Source: Oxalobacteraceae bacterium OTU3CAMAD1
Lineage (GTDB): Bacteria > Pseudomonadota > Gammaproteobacteria > Burkholderiales > Burkholderiaceae_D
Assembly: GCA_024123915.1 (NCBI GenBank)
Contig: CP099650.1
Location: 2,728,001-2,792,000 of the forward strand
Direction of reading: 5' to 3'
DNA: 64,000 nt
Within the stretch, counting starts at the first letter, position 1. Every line of letters starts with the position of its first letter. The notes under the pieces are model-generated. The model made no database searches. It was not told the DNA's origin and worked only from the letters and a program-made list of their open reading frames with translations. The position numbers and the translations under genes are program-made. Of the stretch, positions 9,133-18,175 are shown one piece after another.

Positions 9133-10974
9133 ATGGAGCTATCGGCGGTGGAGCGGGACGAGATGGCGCTCGGCACGGGCGTCAGCAGGCGCGTGATGGC
9201 CGCGAGGCTGATCACGGGATTGCTACAGGGCGTGCTGCTGTATTGGCTATACCGCGCCGGCAAGGATGGCGTGTGGCCGGCCACGGCGCCGTATTTGGCA
9301 GTGCCGTTGATGATGCTGGCGCTGTTCCTGCCGGTGCTGCTGGTGTCCAGCATCGGCCATATGCCCGCCCGTAAGACTGCAGCCTGGCTGGCGACGGCGT
9401 CGCTGGTCATTCTGGCGATGGCGCTGCATGACGCCTGGCGGGGGCACCACGGTTACCCGATCTTCGACAATTGGGCGGAGCGGCGCGTCTATTCACCGTC
9501 GCAGATCCTGGCGCTTTGCAGCGTTCCGTTCTTCTTCATCGCCCAGTCCCTGGTGCTGTCCGGCGTCCATGACCGGCGCCGGGTGGCCAGCTACGGCACC
9601 TATTTCGAAATCGCGTGGAAGCTCGGTGTGCAGCTGCTGTTTTCGGCGTTCTTCGTCGGCGCGCTGTTCATGGTGCTGTTCATGGGGAGTGCACTGTTCA
9701 AACTGATCAAGCTGAACTTCCTGGAAGAGCTGCTCAGGGAAGCATGGTTCAATGTGCCGGTGGTCTTCACCGCTTTTTCCTGCGCCATGCATATCACCGA
9801 CGTGCGGCCGGCCATCGTGCGCGGCATCCGCACGCTGTTGCTGGTGCTGATGTCGTGGATCTTGCCGGTGGCGGCGATCATCGTGACCGGTTTCCTATGC
9901 AGCCTGCCGTTCACCGGCCTGCAGGCGCTGTGGGAGACGCGGCACGCCACGTCCGTGCTCCTGGCGGCGGTGGTGGTGCTGGTGGTGCTGATCAACGCCG
10001 CGTTCCAGAACGGCGAGGCGGTGGCCGGCGTCCAGACGATTGTGCGACTGAGCACCCGCGCCTCCTGCATCCTGATCTTTCCGCTGACCGCGATCGGCAT
10101 CTACGCGCTCGGGCTGCGGGTGGCGCAGTACGGCTGGACCACCGACCGCATCATCGCGGCCGCCTGTCTGCTGGTGGCCAGCTGCTACGCGATCGGCTAC
10201 GCGTGGGCGGCGTATCAATACGACACCTGGCTACGTCCCCTCGCTCCGGTCAACGTCACGGCCGCATTCTTGGTGATCGCGGTGATGCTGGCGCTGTTTA
10301 CGCCGATCGCCGACCCCGCGCGCATCTCGGTCAATAGCCAGATGGCGCGGCTGGAAAGCGGCAAGACCGCGCCCGGCCAGTTCGATTTCCGCTATTTGCG
10401 GTTCGAGGGAGGGCGTTATGGCAGGGAAGCCCTGGAGCGACTCAAGCAGCGGTCGGGCGGATCCGATGCGGCAATGGTGCGCGCGGAGGCGGCGCGGGTG
10501 CTGGCATTTGCAGACCATGAGCGTTGGTCATCATTGAAGCCCCCGGGCGTGACAATCGACGTCGAGGGCCAGGTCACAGCATGGCCCGCAGGCGCCAAGC
10601 TGCCGGCGAGCTTTGTGTCACAAAAATGGCAGGACGTCGCCGACGAGCGCAAGCCGGATTGCCTGGGTAGCAAAAACAGCAAATGCGATGGCTTTGTGAT
10701 CGACCTCACCGGCGACGGCCTCGATGACGTCCTGCTGATCAACAGCAGCAGCGGGAACAACGCGCTAATGGCTCAGGATGCCGAAGGAAAATGGGGATCG
10801 GTAGGTTCCATCAGCTACAAAATCTCGCGCTGCCAGCCGCTGATTGAAAAGCTCAAGAGCGGTGACTTCAGGGTGATCGCACCCAAAATGCGTGAACTCG
10901 AAATTGGTGGCCAGCGGGTGGGAGTGAACATGGAGCCGGTGCTGCCCGACGGTGGCTGCAGACCAGTTAAATAG
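9133..10974 (+). CDS. DUF4153-type polytopic membrane protein
   Basis: A 613-residue protein. The first ~400 residues hold about ten hydrophobic segments (for example residues 28-41, 54-75 and 83-97, and later AAFLVIAVMLALFTPI). The remaining ~210 residues are soluble and probably exposed on one face, with paired cysteines (CLGSKNSKC) and the acidic DLTGDGLDDVLLI. The layout fits the DUF4153 family, whose function is not established to my knowledge. The start ATG 9133 has AGAGGA upstream. It is divergent from dapC and convergent with the dipeptidase. Confidence 0.75.
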   Translation: MELSAVERDEMALGTGVSRRVMAARLITGLLQGVLLYWLYRAGKDGVWPATAPYLAVPLMMLALFLPVLLVSSIGHMPARKTAAWLATASLVILAMALHDAWRGHHGYPIFDNWAERRVYSPSQILALCSVPFFFIAQSLVLSGVHDRRRVASYGTYFEIAWKLGVQLLFSAFFVGALFMVLFMGSALFKLIKLNFLEELLREAWFNVPVVFTAFSCAMHITDVRPAIVRGIRTLLLVLMSWILPVAAIIVTGFLCSLPFTGLQALWETRHATSVLLAAVVVLVVLINAAFQNGEAVAGVQTIVRLSTRASCILIFPLTAIGIYALGLRVAQYGWTTDRIIAAACLLVASCYAIGYAWAAYQYDTWLRPLAPVNVTAAFLVIAVMLALFTPIADPARISVNSQMARLESGKTAPGQFDFRYLRFEGGRYGREALERLKQRSGGSDAAMVRAEAARVLAFADHERWSSLKPPGVTIDVEGQVTAWPAGAKLPASFVSQKWQDVADERKPDCLGSKNSKCDGFVIDLTGDGLDDVLLINSSSGNNALMAQDAEGKWGSVGSISYKISRCQPLIEKLKSGDFRVIAPKMRELEIGGQRVGVNMEPVLPDGGCRPVK

Positions 10975-10987
10975 TCTGCCAAGCGCC

Positions 10988-11956
10988 CTACGGTTGGTGC
11001 CACACCTGCTGCGCCACCCGCATCATATTGCGACCCATGACCAGCGCGGTCTCCTGGTCGCTCATGCCGATTTTGCGCAGGGCGGCGGCCAGTTCGCGCC
11101 AGACTTCCGGCGGCGTGAAGGCCGGCGGTTTGTCGGCGCGGTAGCCGGCCGACGCCGGCCACCAGTGGCCCGGGTCGAAATCGCCCGGCGGCGTGTCGTC
11201 CAGGCCCGGCTGCTGGAAGCAGATATCGAGGCCGATGCCGACGTGCTGCACGCCCACCAGGTCCGCGATATAGGCGACGTGCCGCGCGACGTCGTCCGCG
11301 CCCGGCTTGTCGACGCCGACGAACCACGACAAACCCGATACGCAGACCACGCCGTTGGTGTCGGCGCAGGCGCGGATTTGTTCGTCGGTGACGTTGCGTC
11401 CATGCGGGACCAGGGCGTATGCATTGGTATGGCTGAAAATCACAGGCTTGGACGACGCGGCCATGATATCCAGGCTGCACATGCGGCCCGTGTGGGAGCA
11501 GTCCATCAAAATGCCGGCGTCGTTGATGGCGGCCACCATGCTGTGTCCAAGCGGCGTCAGGCCGCGCGGCAGGTCGTGGCAGCCGTCTGCCACGCTGTTA
11601 TTGCGGTTGTAGGCCAGGTGGATCTGGCGCACGCCAAGCTCCGCATAGAGGGCCACCATCTCCGGCTGGTCGAGCAGCGGCATGGCGCCTTCCAGGTCGA
11701 AGGTGATGGCCATGCGGCCGTCGGCGGCGGCCTTGATGATGTCGTCCACGCTGGAGACCAGCGTATAGCGTTCGGGTTCGGCGGCGATGGTGGCGCGGTA
11801 GCCGGCGATCACGGACATGACCTGCGACACCGGATTCATATCGGCGCCCACGTTCAGCGAGACGTAGTTCACGCCGGCCGCGTGCAGCTTGCGCACGGGC
11901 GTGAAGTCGGCGTGCGGGTGCTGCGGAAGGCAAACGTGGGCGTCCCAGTTGATCAT
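10988..11956 (-). CDS. M19 (renal dipeptidase-type) membrane dipeptidase
   Basis: A 322-residue TIM-barrel metallopeptidase of family M19, which normally cleaves dipeptides with a two-zinc site. Likely ligands are His7 (WDAHVCL), a Glu in FDLEGAMPL, and His in DCSHTGRM and IFSHTNAYAL. The expected Asp two residues after the first His is Cys9 here. No signal peptide is visible, so the enzyme looks cytoplasmic. The substrate cannot be told from the sequence. It stands alone between a DUF4153 gene and a helicase. Confidence 0.85.
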   Translation of the reverse strand: MINWDAHVCLPQHPHADFTPVRKLHAAGVNYVSLNVGADMNPVSQVMSVIAGYRATIAAEPERYTLVSSVDDIIKAAADGRMAITFDLEGAMPLLDQPEMVALYAELGVRQIHLAYNRNNSVADGCHDLPRGLTPLGHSMVAAINDAGILMDCSHTGRMCSLDIMAASSKPVIFSHTNAYALVPHGRNVTDEQIRACADTNGVVCVSGLSWFVGVDKPGADDVARHVAYIADLVGVQHVGIGLDICFQQPGLDDTPPGDFDPGHWWPASAGYRADKPPAFTPPEVWRELAAALRKIGMSDQETALVMGRNMMRVAQQVWHQP

Positions 11957-12073
11957 GGCGGTTTCTTTGTCGAAAAGGCCACTCTACCCGACAATGGCGT
12001 GCCATGCCAAGGGATGGCGCTCCCGCATGCTTTATACTGTCGGCCAATTCACACGCTTACTTCATAGGCCAAC

Positions 12074-13342
12074 ATGTCATTTGCTTCGCTGGGCCTTGCT
12101 CCCTCCCTGATCAACGCTGTCACCGAAATCGGCTATCTGGAGCCGACGGCGATCCAGAGCGCCGCCATTCCCGCCATTTTGCGCGGCGAGGATGTACTGG
12201 GCGCGGCGCAGACGGGTTCCGGCAAGACCGCCGCCTTCGCGCTCCCGCTGCTGCAGGCGTTGCTGGACAATCGCAGCGGTCCGCGCCAGCTGCATGGCCT
12301 GATCCTGGTGCCGACCCGCGAGCTGGCGGCGCAGGTGGGCGAATCGGTGCGCAAGCTGGCGTCGCACCTGTCGATGCAGGTCAAGGTGTCGATCGTGTTC
12401 GGCGGCGTGTCAATCAATCCGCAGATGATGGCATTGCGTGGCGGCGCCGACATCGTCATCGCCACCCCGGGGCGTCTGCTGGACCTGATCGACCATAATG
12501 CGCTGAAGATATCGCGCACCGCGATGCTGGTGCTGGACGAGGCGGACCGCCTGCTGGACCTGGGCTTTAGCGAAGAACTGAGCCGGATACTGGAGCTGCT
12601 GCCCAAGCAGCGCCAGAACCTGTTCTTCTCGGCGACGTTCCCGCCGGCGGTGCAGGCGCTGGCCGACAGCATGCTGCAGCAGCCGACCCGGATCGAGGTG
12701 CTGTCCGAGCCGCTGAGCAAACCCGATATCGACCAGCGCGCGATCATGGTCGACGTGCCGCGCCGCACCATGCTGCTCAAGCATCTGATCCAGGAGCAAA
12801 AGTGGAGCAGGGTGCTGGTGTTTGTCGCCACCAAGTACGCCGCGGAGCATGTGGCCGACAAGTTGAATCGCAACGGCATCCGGGCCGGGGCCTTCCATGG
12901 AGAATTCAGCCAGGGCGCGCGCACCGAGGTGCTGGGCGATTTCAAGGCCAGCCGCCTGCAGGTGCTGGTGGCGACCGACGTCGCCGCGCGCGGCATCGAC
13001 ATCGCGCGCCTGCCGGCAGTGGTCAATTACGATTTGCCGCGTTCCGCCGTCGACTATACCCACCGCATCGGCCGCACCGGCCGCGCCGGCGAGAGCGGCG
13101 TGGCGATCAGCTTCGTCAGCGCCGAGACGGAACAGCATTTCCGGCTGATCGAGAAGCGCCAGGATATTTTGCTGCCGCGCGAGCGCATCGCCGGTTTCGA
13201 GCCGGTGGAGACGCTGCCGCCGCCAGCGGCCGATTCGGTCACCGATACCGTCAACGGCGGCATCAAGGGCAAGCGCAAGAGCAAGAAGGACAAGCTGCGC
13301 GAAGCGGCAGCCCGTGAAGGTGGCGAAACCGCCGAAGAATAA
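12074..13342 (+). CDS. DEAD-box RNA helicase, RhlE-like
   Basis: An ATP-dependent RNA helicase of 422 residues. All core motifs are visible: the Q motif (GYLEPTAIQ), motif I AQTGSGKT, PTRELA, TPGRLLD, DEAD in VLDEADRLLDLGF, SAT, and the C-terminal ATDVAARGIDI and HRIGRTGRAG. The tail after residue ~375 is short and lysine-rich (KGKRKSKKDKLR), probably for RNA contact. This fits RhlE-type proteins used in ribosome assembly or RNA decay. A TATACT -10-like box lies at about 12031. Confidence 0.93.
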   Translation: MSFASLGLAPSLINAVTEIGYLEPTAIQSAAIPAILRGEDVLGAAQTGSGKTAAFALPLLQALLDNRSGPRQLHGLILVPTRELAAQVGESVRKLASHLSMQVKVSIVFGGVSINPQMMALRGGADIVIATPGRLLDLIDHNALKISRTAMLVLDEADRLLDLGFSEELSRILELLPKQRQNLFFSATFPPAVQALADSMLQQPTRIEVLSEPLSKPDIDQRAIMVDVPRRTMLLKHLIQEQKWSRVLVFVATKYAAEHVADKLNRNGIRAGAFHGEFSQGARTEVLGDFKASRLQVLVATDVAARGIDIARLPAVVNYDLPRSAVDYTHRIGRTGRAGESGVAISFVSAETEQHFRLIEKRQDILLPRERIAGFEPVETLPPPAADSVTDTVNGGIKGKRKSKKDKLREAAAREGGETAEE

Positions 13343-13358
13343 TCCGTTCGAAAATCGC

Positions 13359-13709
13359 CTAACCGCCTGTGCGTTTGGGGTTGTGGCCCTGTTTTTTCAG
13401 CGCTTCCATCACCAGATCGCAGTGATCGCCCTGGATCTCGATCACGCCGTCCTTGACGGTGCCGCCGGAGCCGCAGGCGCCGCGCAGCTGTTTTCCTACC
13501 AATGCCAGCGCCATAGCGTCGAGCGCCAATCCCTTGACCAGGGTGACGGTCTTGCCGCCACGGCCCTTGGATTCACGCGATACCTTGACGTTGCCGTCGC
13601 CCGCAGGCTTGGCCTTGGCGGCCGTTTTGCAGACGCAATCGGCAAGCGGTTTGCCGCAATCCGGACAGATGCGGCCCGTCTCTGTCGAATAAACGAGGCG
13701 GGTGCTCAT
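13359..13709 (-). CDS. SUI1/eIF1-like translation factor YciH
   Basis: A 116-residue SUI1-domain protein. The N-terminus MSTRLVYSTETGRI is the YciH signature. It is followed by CPDCGKPLADCVC, a possible zinc knuckle, and the SUI1 core (GKTVTLVKGLALD, CGSGGTVKDG, IEIQGD). YciH-type proteins are thought to affect start-codon discrimination. The ATG overlaps the stop of the nucleoside hydrolase gene as ATGA, indicating translational coupling. Confidence 0.9.
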   Translation of the reverse strand: MSTRLVYSTETGRICPDCGKPLADCVCKTAAKAKPAGDGNVKVSRESKGRGGKTVTLVKGLALDAMALALVGKQLRGACGSGGTVKDGVIEIQGDHCDLVMEALKKQGHNPKRTGG

Positions 13710-14686
13710 GGCTTGTCCTCCAGCAGTCGCGGCATCAGGATGTTGAAGAAGCGTTTTTGGTCGGACGCCAGGCAGACCGCCGCATTCGGCTTGCCCGCTT
13801 CCTCGCGGGTGTAGCCGTCGTCGCTGACGACGATGCGCAGCGGCGTGGTGGGGCAGGTGGCGGGATCGATCAGCCACGTCACGGGCACCACGTCGAACAA
13901 CGACGGCATGTTGCTCGACCATGGCTGGTAGGCGTCGATCCACTGGTGGTACATCAGCGCCAGCGCGTCGGTGACGGGCGAGCCGTGGCCGAGCAGGGCG
14001 TTGCGCTCGACTTCATCGAGGCGTATCTGGGTCGAGTCGAGCGGCATCATCACGATCGGCACGCCGGACGTGAACAGCTTTTGCGCGCCGCCGATATCGG
14101 AGGCGATGTTGTACTCCTTGTCCGCAGGCCGCGATGGCACGTACTGCGATTTGCGGTAGCCGGCGCGCACCGAGCCGCCCATCATCGCCACCTGTTTCAG
14201 CTTGCCGAAGGTGGCGGGGTCGCGCTCGATCGCGGCGCCAACGTTGGTCAGCGGCCCCAGGGCCAGCAGCGTGATTTGGCCCGGTTGGCGTTTGATCTGG
14301 TCCAACAGGAAGTCCACCGCCGGCACCTTGGCCGGCAGCTTGCCGCGCCGGGCGTAGCGCGCCTGCGTGAACGGCTGCGGATTGCCTGTGCTGGCGATGC
14401 CCTGTGCGACGGGGATGCCGCTGTGGCCCGTCTCGCGCAGCATGCGCTCCAGCAGTTGCGCGCGCAGCGCGGTGTCGCCCCAGGCGGTGGTGATGCCGAC
14501 GATTTCGATCTCCGCGCTTTGCAGCAGCAGCGCCAACGCGAAGGTATCGTCGATGTCGTCGCCGATGTCCATATCGACGACGACCTTGATTTTTTCGGCG
14601 GAATGGGCCGGTGGCGCCAGCATGGCGCAAGACAGCGCGAGTATTGAGAGCAGGCCGCGCAGCGGCCGGGATAGTGAGTAAGTCAT
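13706..14686 (-). CDS. Exported nucleoside hydrolase (IUNH family)
   Basis: A 326-residue protein with a signal peptide (residues 1-30, hydrophobic stretch LLSILALSCAMLAPPAHSA). The mature start KVVVDMDIGDDIDD carries the aspartate cluster that binds calcium in inosine-uridine hydrolases. ALGPLTNVGAAIERDP and MMGGSVRAG are also family hallmarks. It should hydrolyse the N-glycosidic bond of nucleosides in the periplasm, as a salvage step. It lies downstream of an Mla-like lipoprotein gene and overlaps the SUI1 gene by four bases. Confidence 0.87.
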   Translation of the reverse strand: MTYSLSRPLRGLLSILALSCAMLAPPAHSAEKIKVVVDMDIGDDIDDTFALALLLQSAEIEIVGITTAWGDTALRAQLLERMLRETGHSGIPVAQGIASTGNPQPFTQARYARRGKLPAKVPAVDFLLDQIKRQPGQITLLALGPLTNVGAAIERDPATFGKLKQVAMMGGSVRAGYRKSQYVPSRPADKEYNIASDIGGAQKLFTSGVPIVMMPLDSTQIRLDEVERNALLGHGSPVTDALALMYHQWIDAYQPWSSNMPSLFDVVPVTWLIDPATCPTTPLRIVVSDDGYTREEAGKPNAAVCLASDQKRFFNILMPRLLEDKP

Positions 14687-14692
14687 TCGTCG

Positions 14693-15358
14693 TTAAATTT
14701 TATTGGTGACCAGGTCGATGCGGCGTTTGATGCGCTGCGCTTCGGCGGCGTCGCCGGCTTGTTCGGCGCGCATGGCTTGCACGCCGAGCCACGCCAGCAG
14801 CGGCCGGCGCCAGCCTTGCGCCGAGGCGGTTTCCACGGCGTCGGCCAGCAGCGTCGGCGTGGCCTTGTTCGCGCGCAGCAGCACGCCGGAGGCGACCAGT
14901 TTCGATAGCGGGTCCGCGATCGCCTGCGCGGCGCCTACGGCGGCCGTGTCGCTGGTCGCCGCGGCAGCCGGCTGGTGCTGCGCGGGCAGCAGCGCCGCAT
15001 CGGCGGCGGTGGCGCGGCCGGACAGATAGGCCGCATAGGCGCGGTCGGCGGGGCTGGCGTCCGCCGCCAGCTTGTCGAAGCCGGCGCAGTCCTCGAACAC
15101 CAGCGATGCCACGCGGGCCGCGCAGCGTATCAATTCGGCGCGGATGATCAGATCGACCTTGCCGGTGCTGCCCAGCGCGTCGCGGGCGCGTTTGTATTCG
15201 GCTTCCTCCACGCGGGCGTTGCCGGTCATGTAGGCGGCAGTGGAGCGCTCTATCGAGCTTTGGGCGTTCATCTGCCAATCCGGCACCGGCGGGTTGTTGC
15301 CGCAGGCGGTCAGCGCGATCAGCAGAGCGGCGGAGATCAGTGGGGTGCTTGTCTTCAT
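14693..15358 (-). CDS. Putative lipoprotein of an MCE/Mla-type system
   Basis: A 221-residue protein. ATG 15358 begins MKTSTPLISAALLIALTACG, a lipoprotein signal with lipobox LTAC and Cys19. The rest is alanine-rich and mostly helical, with no domain I recognise; it does not obviously match the usual auxiliary lipoprotein family of such transporters. Its start overlaps the MCE gene stop as ATGA, so it is almost certainly made with it. An envelope role is inferred from position only. Confidence 0.75.
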   Translation of the reverse strand: MKTSTPLISAALLIALTACGNNPPVPDWQMNAQSSIERSTAAYMTGNARVEEAEYKRARDALGSTGKVDLIIRAELIRCAARVASLVFEDCAGFDKLAADASPADRAYAAYLSGRATAADAALLPAQHQPAAAATSDTAAVGAAQAIADPLSKLVASGVLLRANKATPTLLADAVETASAQGWRRPLLAWLGVQAMRAEQAGDAAEAQRIKRRIDLVTNKI

Positions 15359-16335
15359 GGCAGTTTGATCTCCGTATCGCGCTTGAACGGCCATTTTTTG
15401 TTGATCTCGTTAACCAGTTGTTCGACCCGACGCAGGCTGCTTTCCACCTCGGCGCGCAGCGTGCCCAGATCGGCGGTGGCCTCCTTGGCGTTGGCGCCGA
15501 CGGCTTGCGCCTCCACCAGCACCGCGTCCATTTTTTTGAGGCTATTGCGGGCGTCGGCCAGCAGCCCATTCAACTGGACGATGGTGGCCTGCGCATCGGT
15601 CACCACGCCCTGTGGCCCGAAGACCTGGGTGTCGGCGTGGCCGATCAGGCTATCGGCCTTGGTCGCCAGCGCGTTGACGGTGACCAGCAGCTTGTTGGCG
15701 CGCTCGGTCAATTGCTGCGCGTTTTTGTCGTCGCCGGCGATCAGTCCCATCGCGCCCGATGGTCCGTTCAGTTTTCCGGTCACTCCCTGGATGTTGGCCA
15801 GGCTGGCCGCCAGCGCGGAATTTTCCGCCGTCAGCGTGTTGAGGTTTTCCAGCAGATCACGCGCCGTAGCCAGCAGGCGCGGGATCTCGGCGCCCGGATC
15901 GCCCACCAGCAGCGAGCGCGCTGCCCCTTCCTCCAGCGGCGGGTCGGTTGGAATGCCAGTGAAGGCGCGCAGCTTGGCGCCGCCCACCAGCCCGCGCTCC
16001 AGGGTGAAGATGCTGGACTTGCGCAGCCAGTGCGCGTCGTCGCGCGGCACGTCGACGACGATGCGGGCCTTGCCTTCCTTGCTCAATTCGATGCGGCGCA
16101 CGCGCCCGATCGGGAAGCCGGCGAAGGTGACGTCCATACCGACGACCACGCCCTCGGAGTCGTCCGCCTCCAGGAACAGCGTCTGCGTCGACTCGAAGGC
16201 GCCGCGCGCGTAGAGCAGATATACCGCCGCGCCGGCGACCAGCAGCACCATGATCACCAGCAGCACGGCGGCTTTGAATTCGGCATTGCGCACCGGCGGG
16301 GCGGTGTGGGTCGTTTGGGTCGGTTGTTCAGTCAT
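15355..16335 (-). CDS. MCE-domain (MlaD-like) lipid transport protein
   Basis: A 326-residue protein with one N-terminal membrane anchor (residues about 23-43, hydrophobic VLLVIMVLLVAGAAVYLLY). An MCE domain (residues about 50-125: VGMDVTFAGFPIGRVRRIEL and KSSIFTLERGLVGGAKL) follows, then a long helical periplasmic tail. MCE proteins form hexameric rings that carry lipids across the periplasm. It is transcribed 20 bases after the MlaE-like permease gene. The fast-diverging helical tail is normal for the family. Confidence 0.9.
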   Translation of the reverse strand: MTEQPTQTTHTAPPVRNAEFKAAVLLVIMVLLVAGAAVYLLYARGAFESTQTLFLEADDSEGVVVGMDVTFAGFPIGRVRRIELSKEGKARIVVDVPRDDAHWLRKSSIFTLERGLVGGAKLRAFTGIPTDPPLEEGAARSLLVGDPGAEIPRLLATARDLLENLNTLTAENSALAASLANIQGVTGKLNGPSGAMGLIAGDDKNAQQLTERANKLLVTVNALATKADSLIGHADTQVFGPQGVVTDAQATIVQLNGLLADARNSLKKMDAVLVEAQAVGANAKEATADLGTLRAEVESSLRRVEQLVNEINKKWPFKRDTEIKLP

Positions 16336-16355
16336 GGTTTTCGAGGCTATCGCCG

Positions 16356-17144
16356 CTAGTAGTAGTTGCCCATCAGTGAGGCCACTTCGATGAGGAGGAT
16401 CATGGCGAACAGCCGCACCATGTCCGACAGGCCGTGCGTGACCTTGACGCGGTAATTGCCGCCGAAGTAGAACGAGGACGCCATCGGAATCAGGCCGACG
16501 GCAAAGCTGAAGAACACGACCTTCAGCACCAGTATCAGCGTGACGGCGGGGTTGAATACCTGGCCAACCACACGCGTGTAACCCGTCAGCGCCCATGGCG
16601 TGAAGCCGTACAAGGTCAGGTAGGCCAGGATCAGGGTCAGCACGCAGCTGACGGCTGCGAGCATCCAGACGGCGAAGACGCCGGCGGCCACGCGCGGGAA
16701 AAATTCGCTGTGCAGCTCCTGCACGGTGGCGACGGTGCCGGCGCCGCGTCCTTGCGAGAACTCCAGGCCGGCCGGCAAGGTGGTGCGCAGGGCGACGAAG
16801 GCGGCGGCGGTCAATGGAATCAGCTCCAGCACCAGCACGCGCACCACCATCTCCAGCGCGAAGCGCGACAGGCCGTAGCTTTGCGAGGTGACCACCACGA
16901 TACGGATCAGCACCAGGCTGACCAGCGCGGACAGCACCCCGAACCAGGCCAGGTTGGGCACCGTGTCCGCGACCAGGTGGCGCGCCAGCACCGGACGGTT
17001 GGCGCGGCCGTATGTGGCCGGCGTGAACGCGACCGACAGCATCAGCACGGCGAACTGCGCCAGCCGCCACCAAGTCTGCAGCCAGTCGACCGCGCCATGG
17101 TGGAGCCGTTGCAATATGGATGGAGTCGATGCTTGAGCGTTCAT
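16356..17144 (-). CDS. MlaE-like ABC transporter permease
   Basis: A 262-residue integral membrane protein of the MlaE family, with five or so hydrophobic segments (for example FAVLMLSVAF, WFGVLSALVSLVLIRIVVV, and the C-terminal VRLFAMILLIEVASLM). It contains the expected cytoplasmic region with LPAGLEFSQGRGAGTVATVQ. It should pair with an MCE protein and an ATPase to move phospholipids. The MCE gene follows directly, but no MlaF-type ATPase lies in this cluster: the gap to the MCE gene is 20 bases and the next gene upstream is a LysR regulator. Confidence 0.88.
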   Translation of the reverse strand: MNAQASTPSILQRLHHGAVDWLQTWWRLAQFAVLMLSVAFTPATYGRANRPVLARHLVADTVPNLAWFGVLSALVSLVLIRIVVVTSQSYGLSRFALEMVVRVLVLELIPLTAAAFVALRTTLPAGLEFSQGRGAGTVATVQELHSEFFPRVAAGVFAVWMLAAVSCVLTLILAYLTLYGFTPWALTGYTRVVGQVFNPAVTLILVLKVVFFSFAVGLIPMASSFYFGGNYRVKVTHGLSDMVRLFAMILLIEVASLMGNYY

Positions 17145-17184
17145 GTTGGCATCTTAGCACCGGGATGGCGCGGGCAGGTGTTCG

Positions 17185-18060
17185 TCATCGCACCTGGCCT
17201 CCCGGGAAGCTGTCGATGATGGCGTCGGCGGCGGCGCGCACGCGCGCGCTGCGACTCAGATCGCTGTGCATCACCAGCCAGACGTCGTAGTGGTCGACCC
17301 GGTCCGGCCAGATGCGCGTGAGAAGAGGATCGCCGTCGGCCATGTGGCAGGGCAGTTCGGTCACGCCCATGCCTTTTCGCGCCGCCTCCAGCAGCATCAA
17401 GCCGCTATTGACTTCGATCGCCACCCGGGCGTTGGCGACCGGCTCCAGGCAGATTTTCTCCCGGTGGCGCGGCGCCACCGCGCTCTGATAGATCACGATG
17501 TCGTGTCCCGCCAGGCCATTGCCGGGTGTCGGCATGCCGCGCTCCTTCAGGTACTCCGGCGTGGCGTACAAGCCCATGGTGCGTTTGGTCAGGTGGCGCG
17601 AAATCAGGTCCGGGCTCGTTGGCTTGAGAGTACGCACGGCCAGGTCGGCCTCGCGGCGCGTCAGGCTGGTGATTTCGGTGCCGGTGCTTAGGACGATGCG
17701 GATTTCCGGGTGCGTCACGTGCAGGCTGCGCATGGCGTCGATGACGAAATGGCTCGCCATCGTGTCCGAGGTAGTGACGCGCACGACGCCGGAGAGGCGG
17801 TTGTCGATGCCCTGCATTTCGCGCTGAAAGCGCAGCGCCGCCTGTTCCATCGATTCGGCGGCGGTGACGGCCAGTTCGCCGGCCGGCGTGGCCATGTAGC
17901 CGGACGGCGTGCGCAGGAACAAGCGCGCGCCCAGCGAATCCTCCAGCGCGTTGAGGCGCCGGCCGACCGTGGCCTGGTCGATATTAAGCTCGCCGGCGGC
18001 AGCGCGCAGCGTTCCTTTGCGGTAGATGGCGAGGAAAATCCTGGCGTTGTCCCAGTCCAT
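17185..18060 (-). CDS. LysR-family transcriptional regulator
   Basis: A 291-residue regulator. The N-terminal winged helix (residues 1-60: MDWDNARIFLAIYRKGTLRA, then AAGELNIDQATVGRRLNALE) binds DNA, and the periplasmic-binding-like domain from about residue 90 senses an effector. It is divergent from the MFS transporter at 18176 with a 115-base shared promoter region, so it probably controls that gene. The effector is unknown. Confidence 0.9.
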   Translation of the reverse strand: MDWDNARIFLAIYRKGTLRAAAGELNIDQATVGRRLNALEDSLGARLFLRTPSGYMATPAGELAVTAAESMEQAALRFQREMQGIDNRLSGVVRVTTSDTMASHFVIDAMRSLHVTHPEIRIVLSTGTEITSLTRREADLAVRTLKPTSPDLISRHLTKRTMGLYATPEYLKERGMPTPGNGLAGHDIVIYQSAVAPRHREKICLEPVANARVAIEVNSGLMLLEAARKGMGVTELPCHMADGDPLLTRIWPDRVDHYDVWLVMHSDLSRSARVRAAADAIIDSFPGGQVR

Positions 18061-18175
18061 GGCTAGTCGGCTCGTAATTTGGAATGCATTTTTGCATCAA
18101 AGTGCTGATGTTATGCGTATTTACCGCATCACGCAAGCGGCCTAAGATGGAACGGATCTTTTTGAAGGACGCTCC

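Noticed and set aside
16336..17160. Upstream extension of the MCE gene frame through the permease gene
   Set aside because: The extension is Arg/Ala-rich shadow of the MlaE-like gene; MCE homology begins at ATG 16335.
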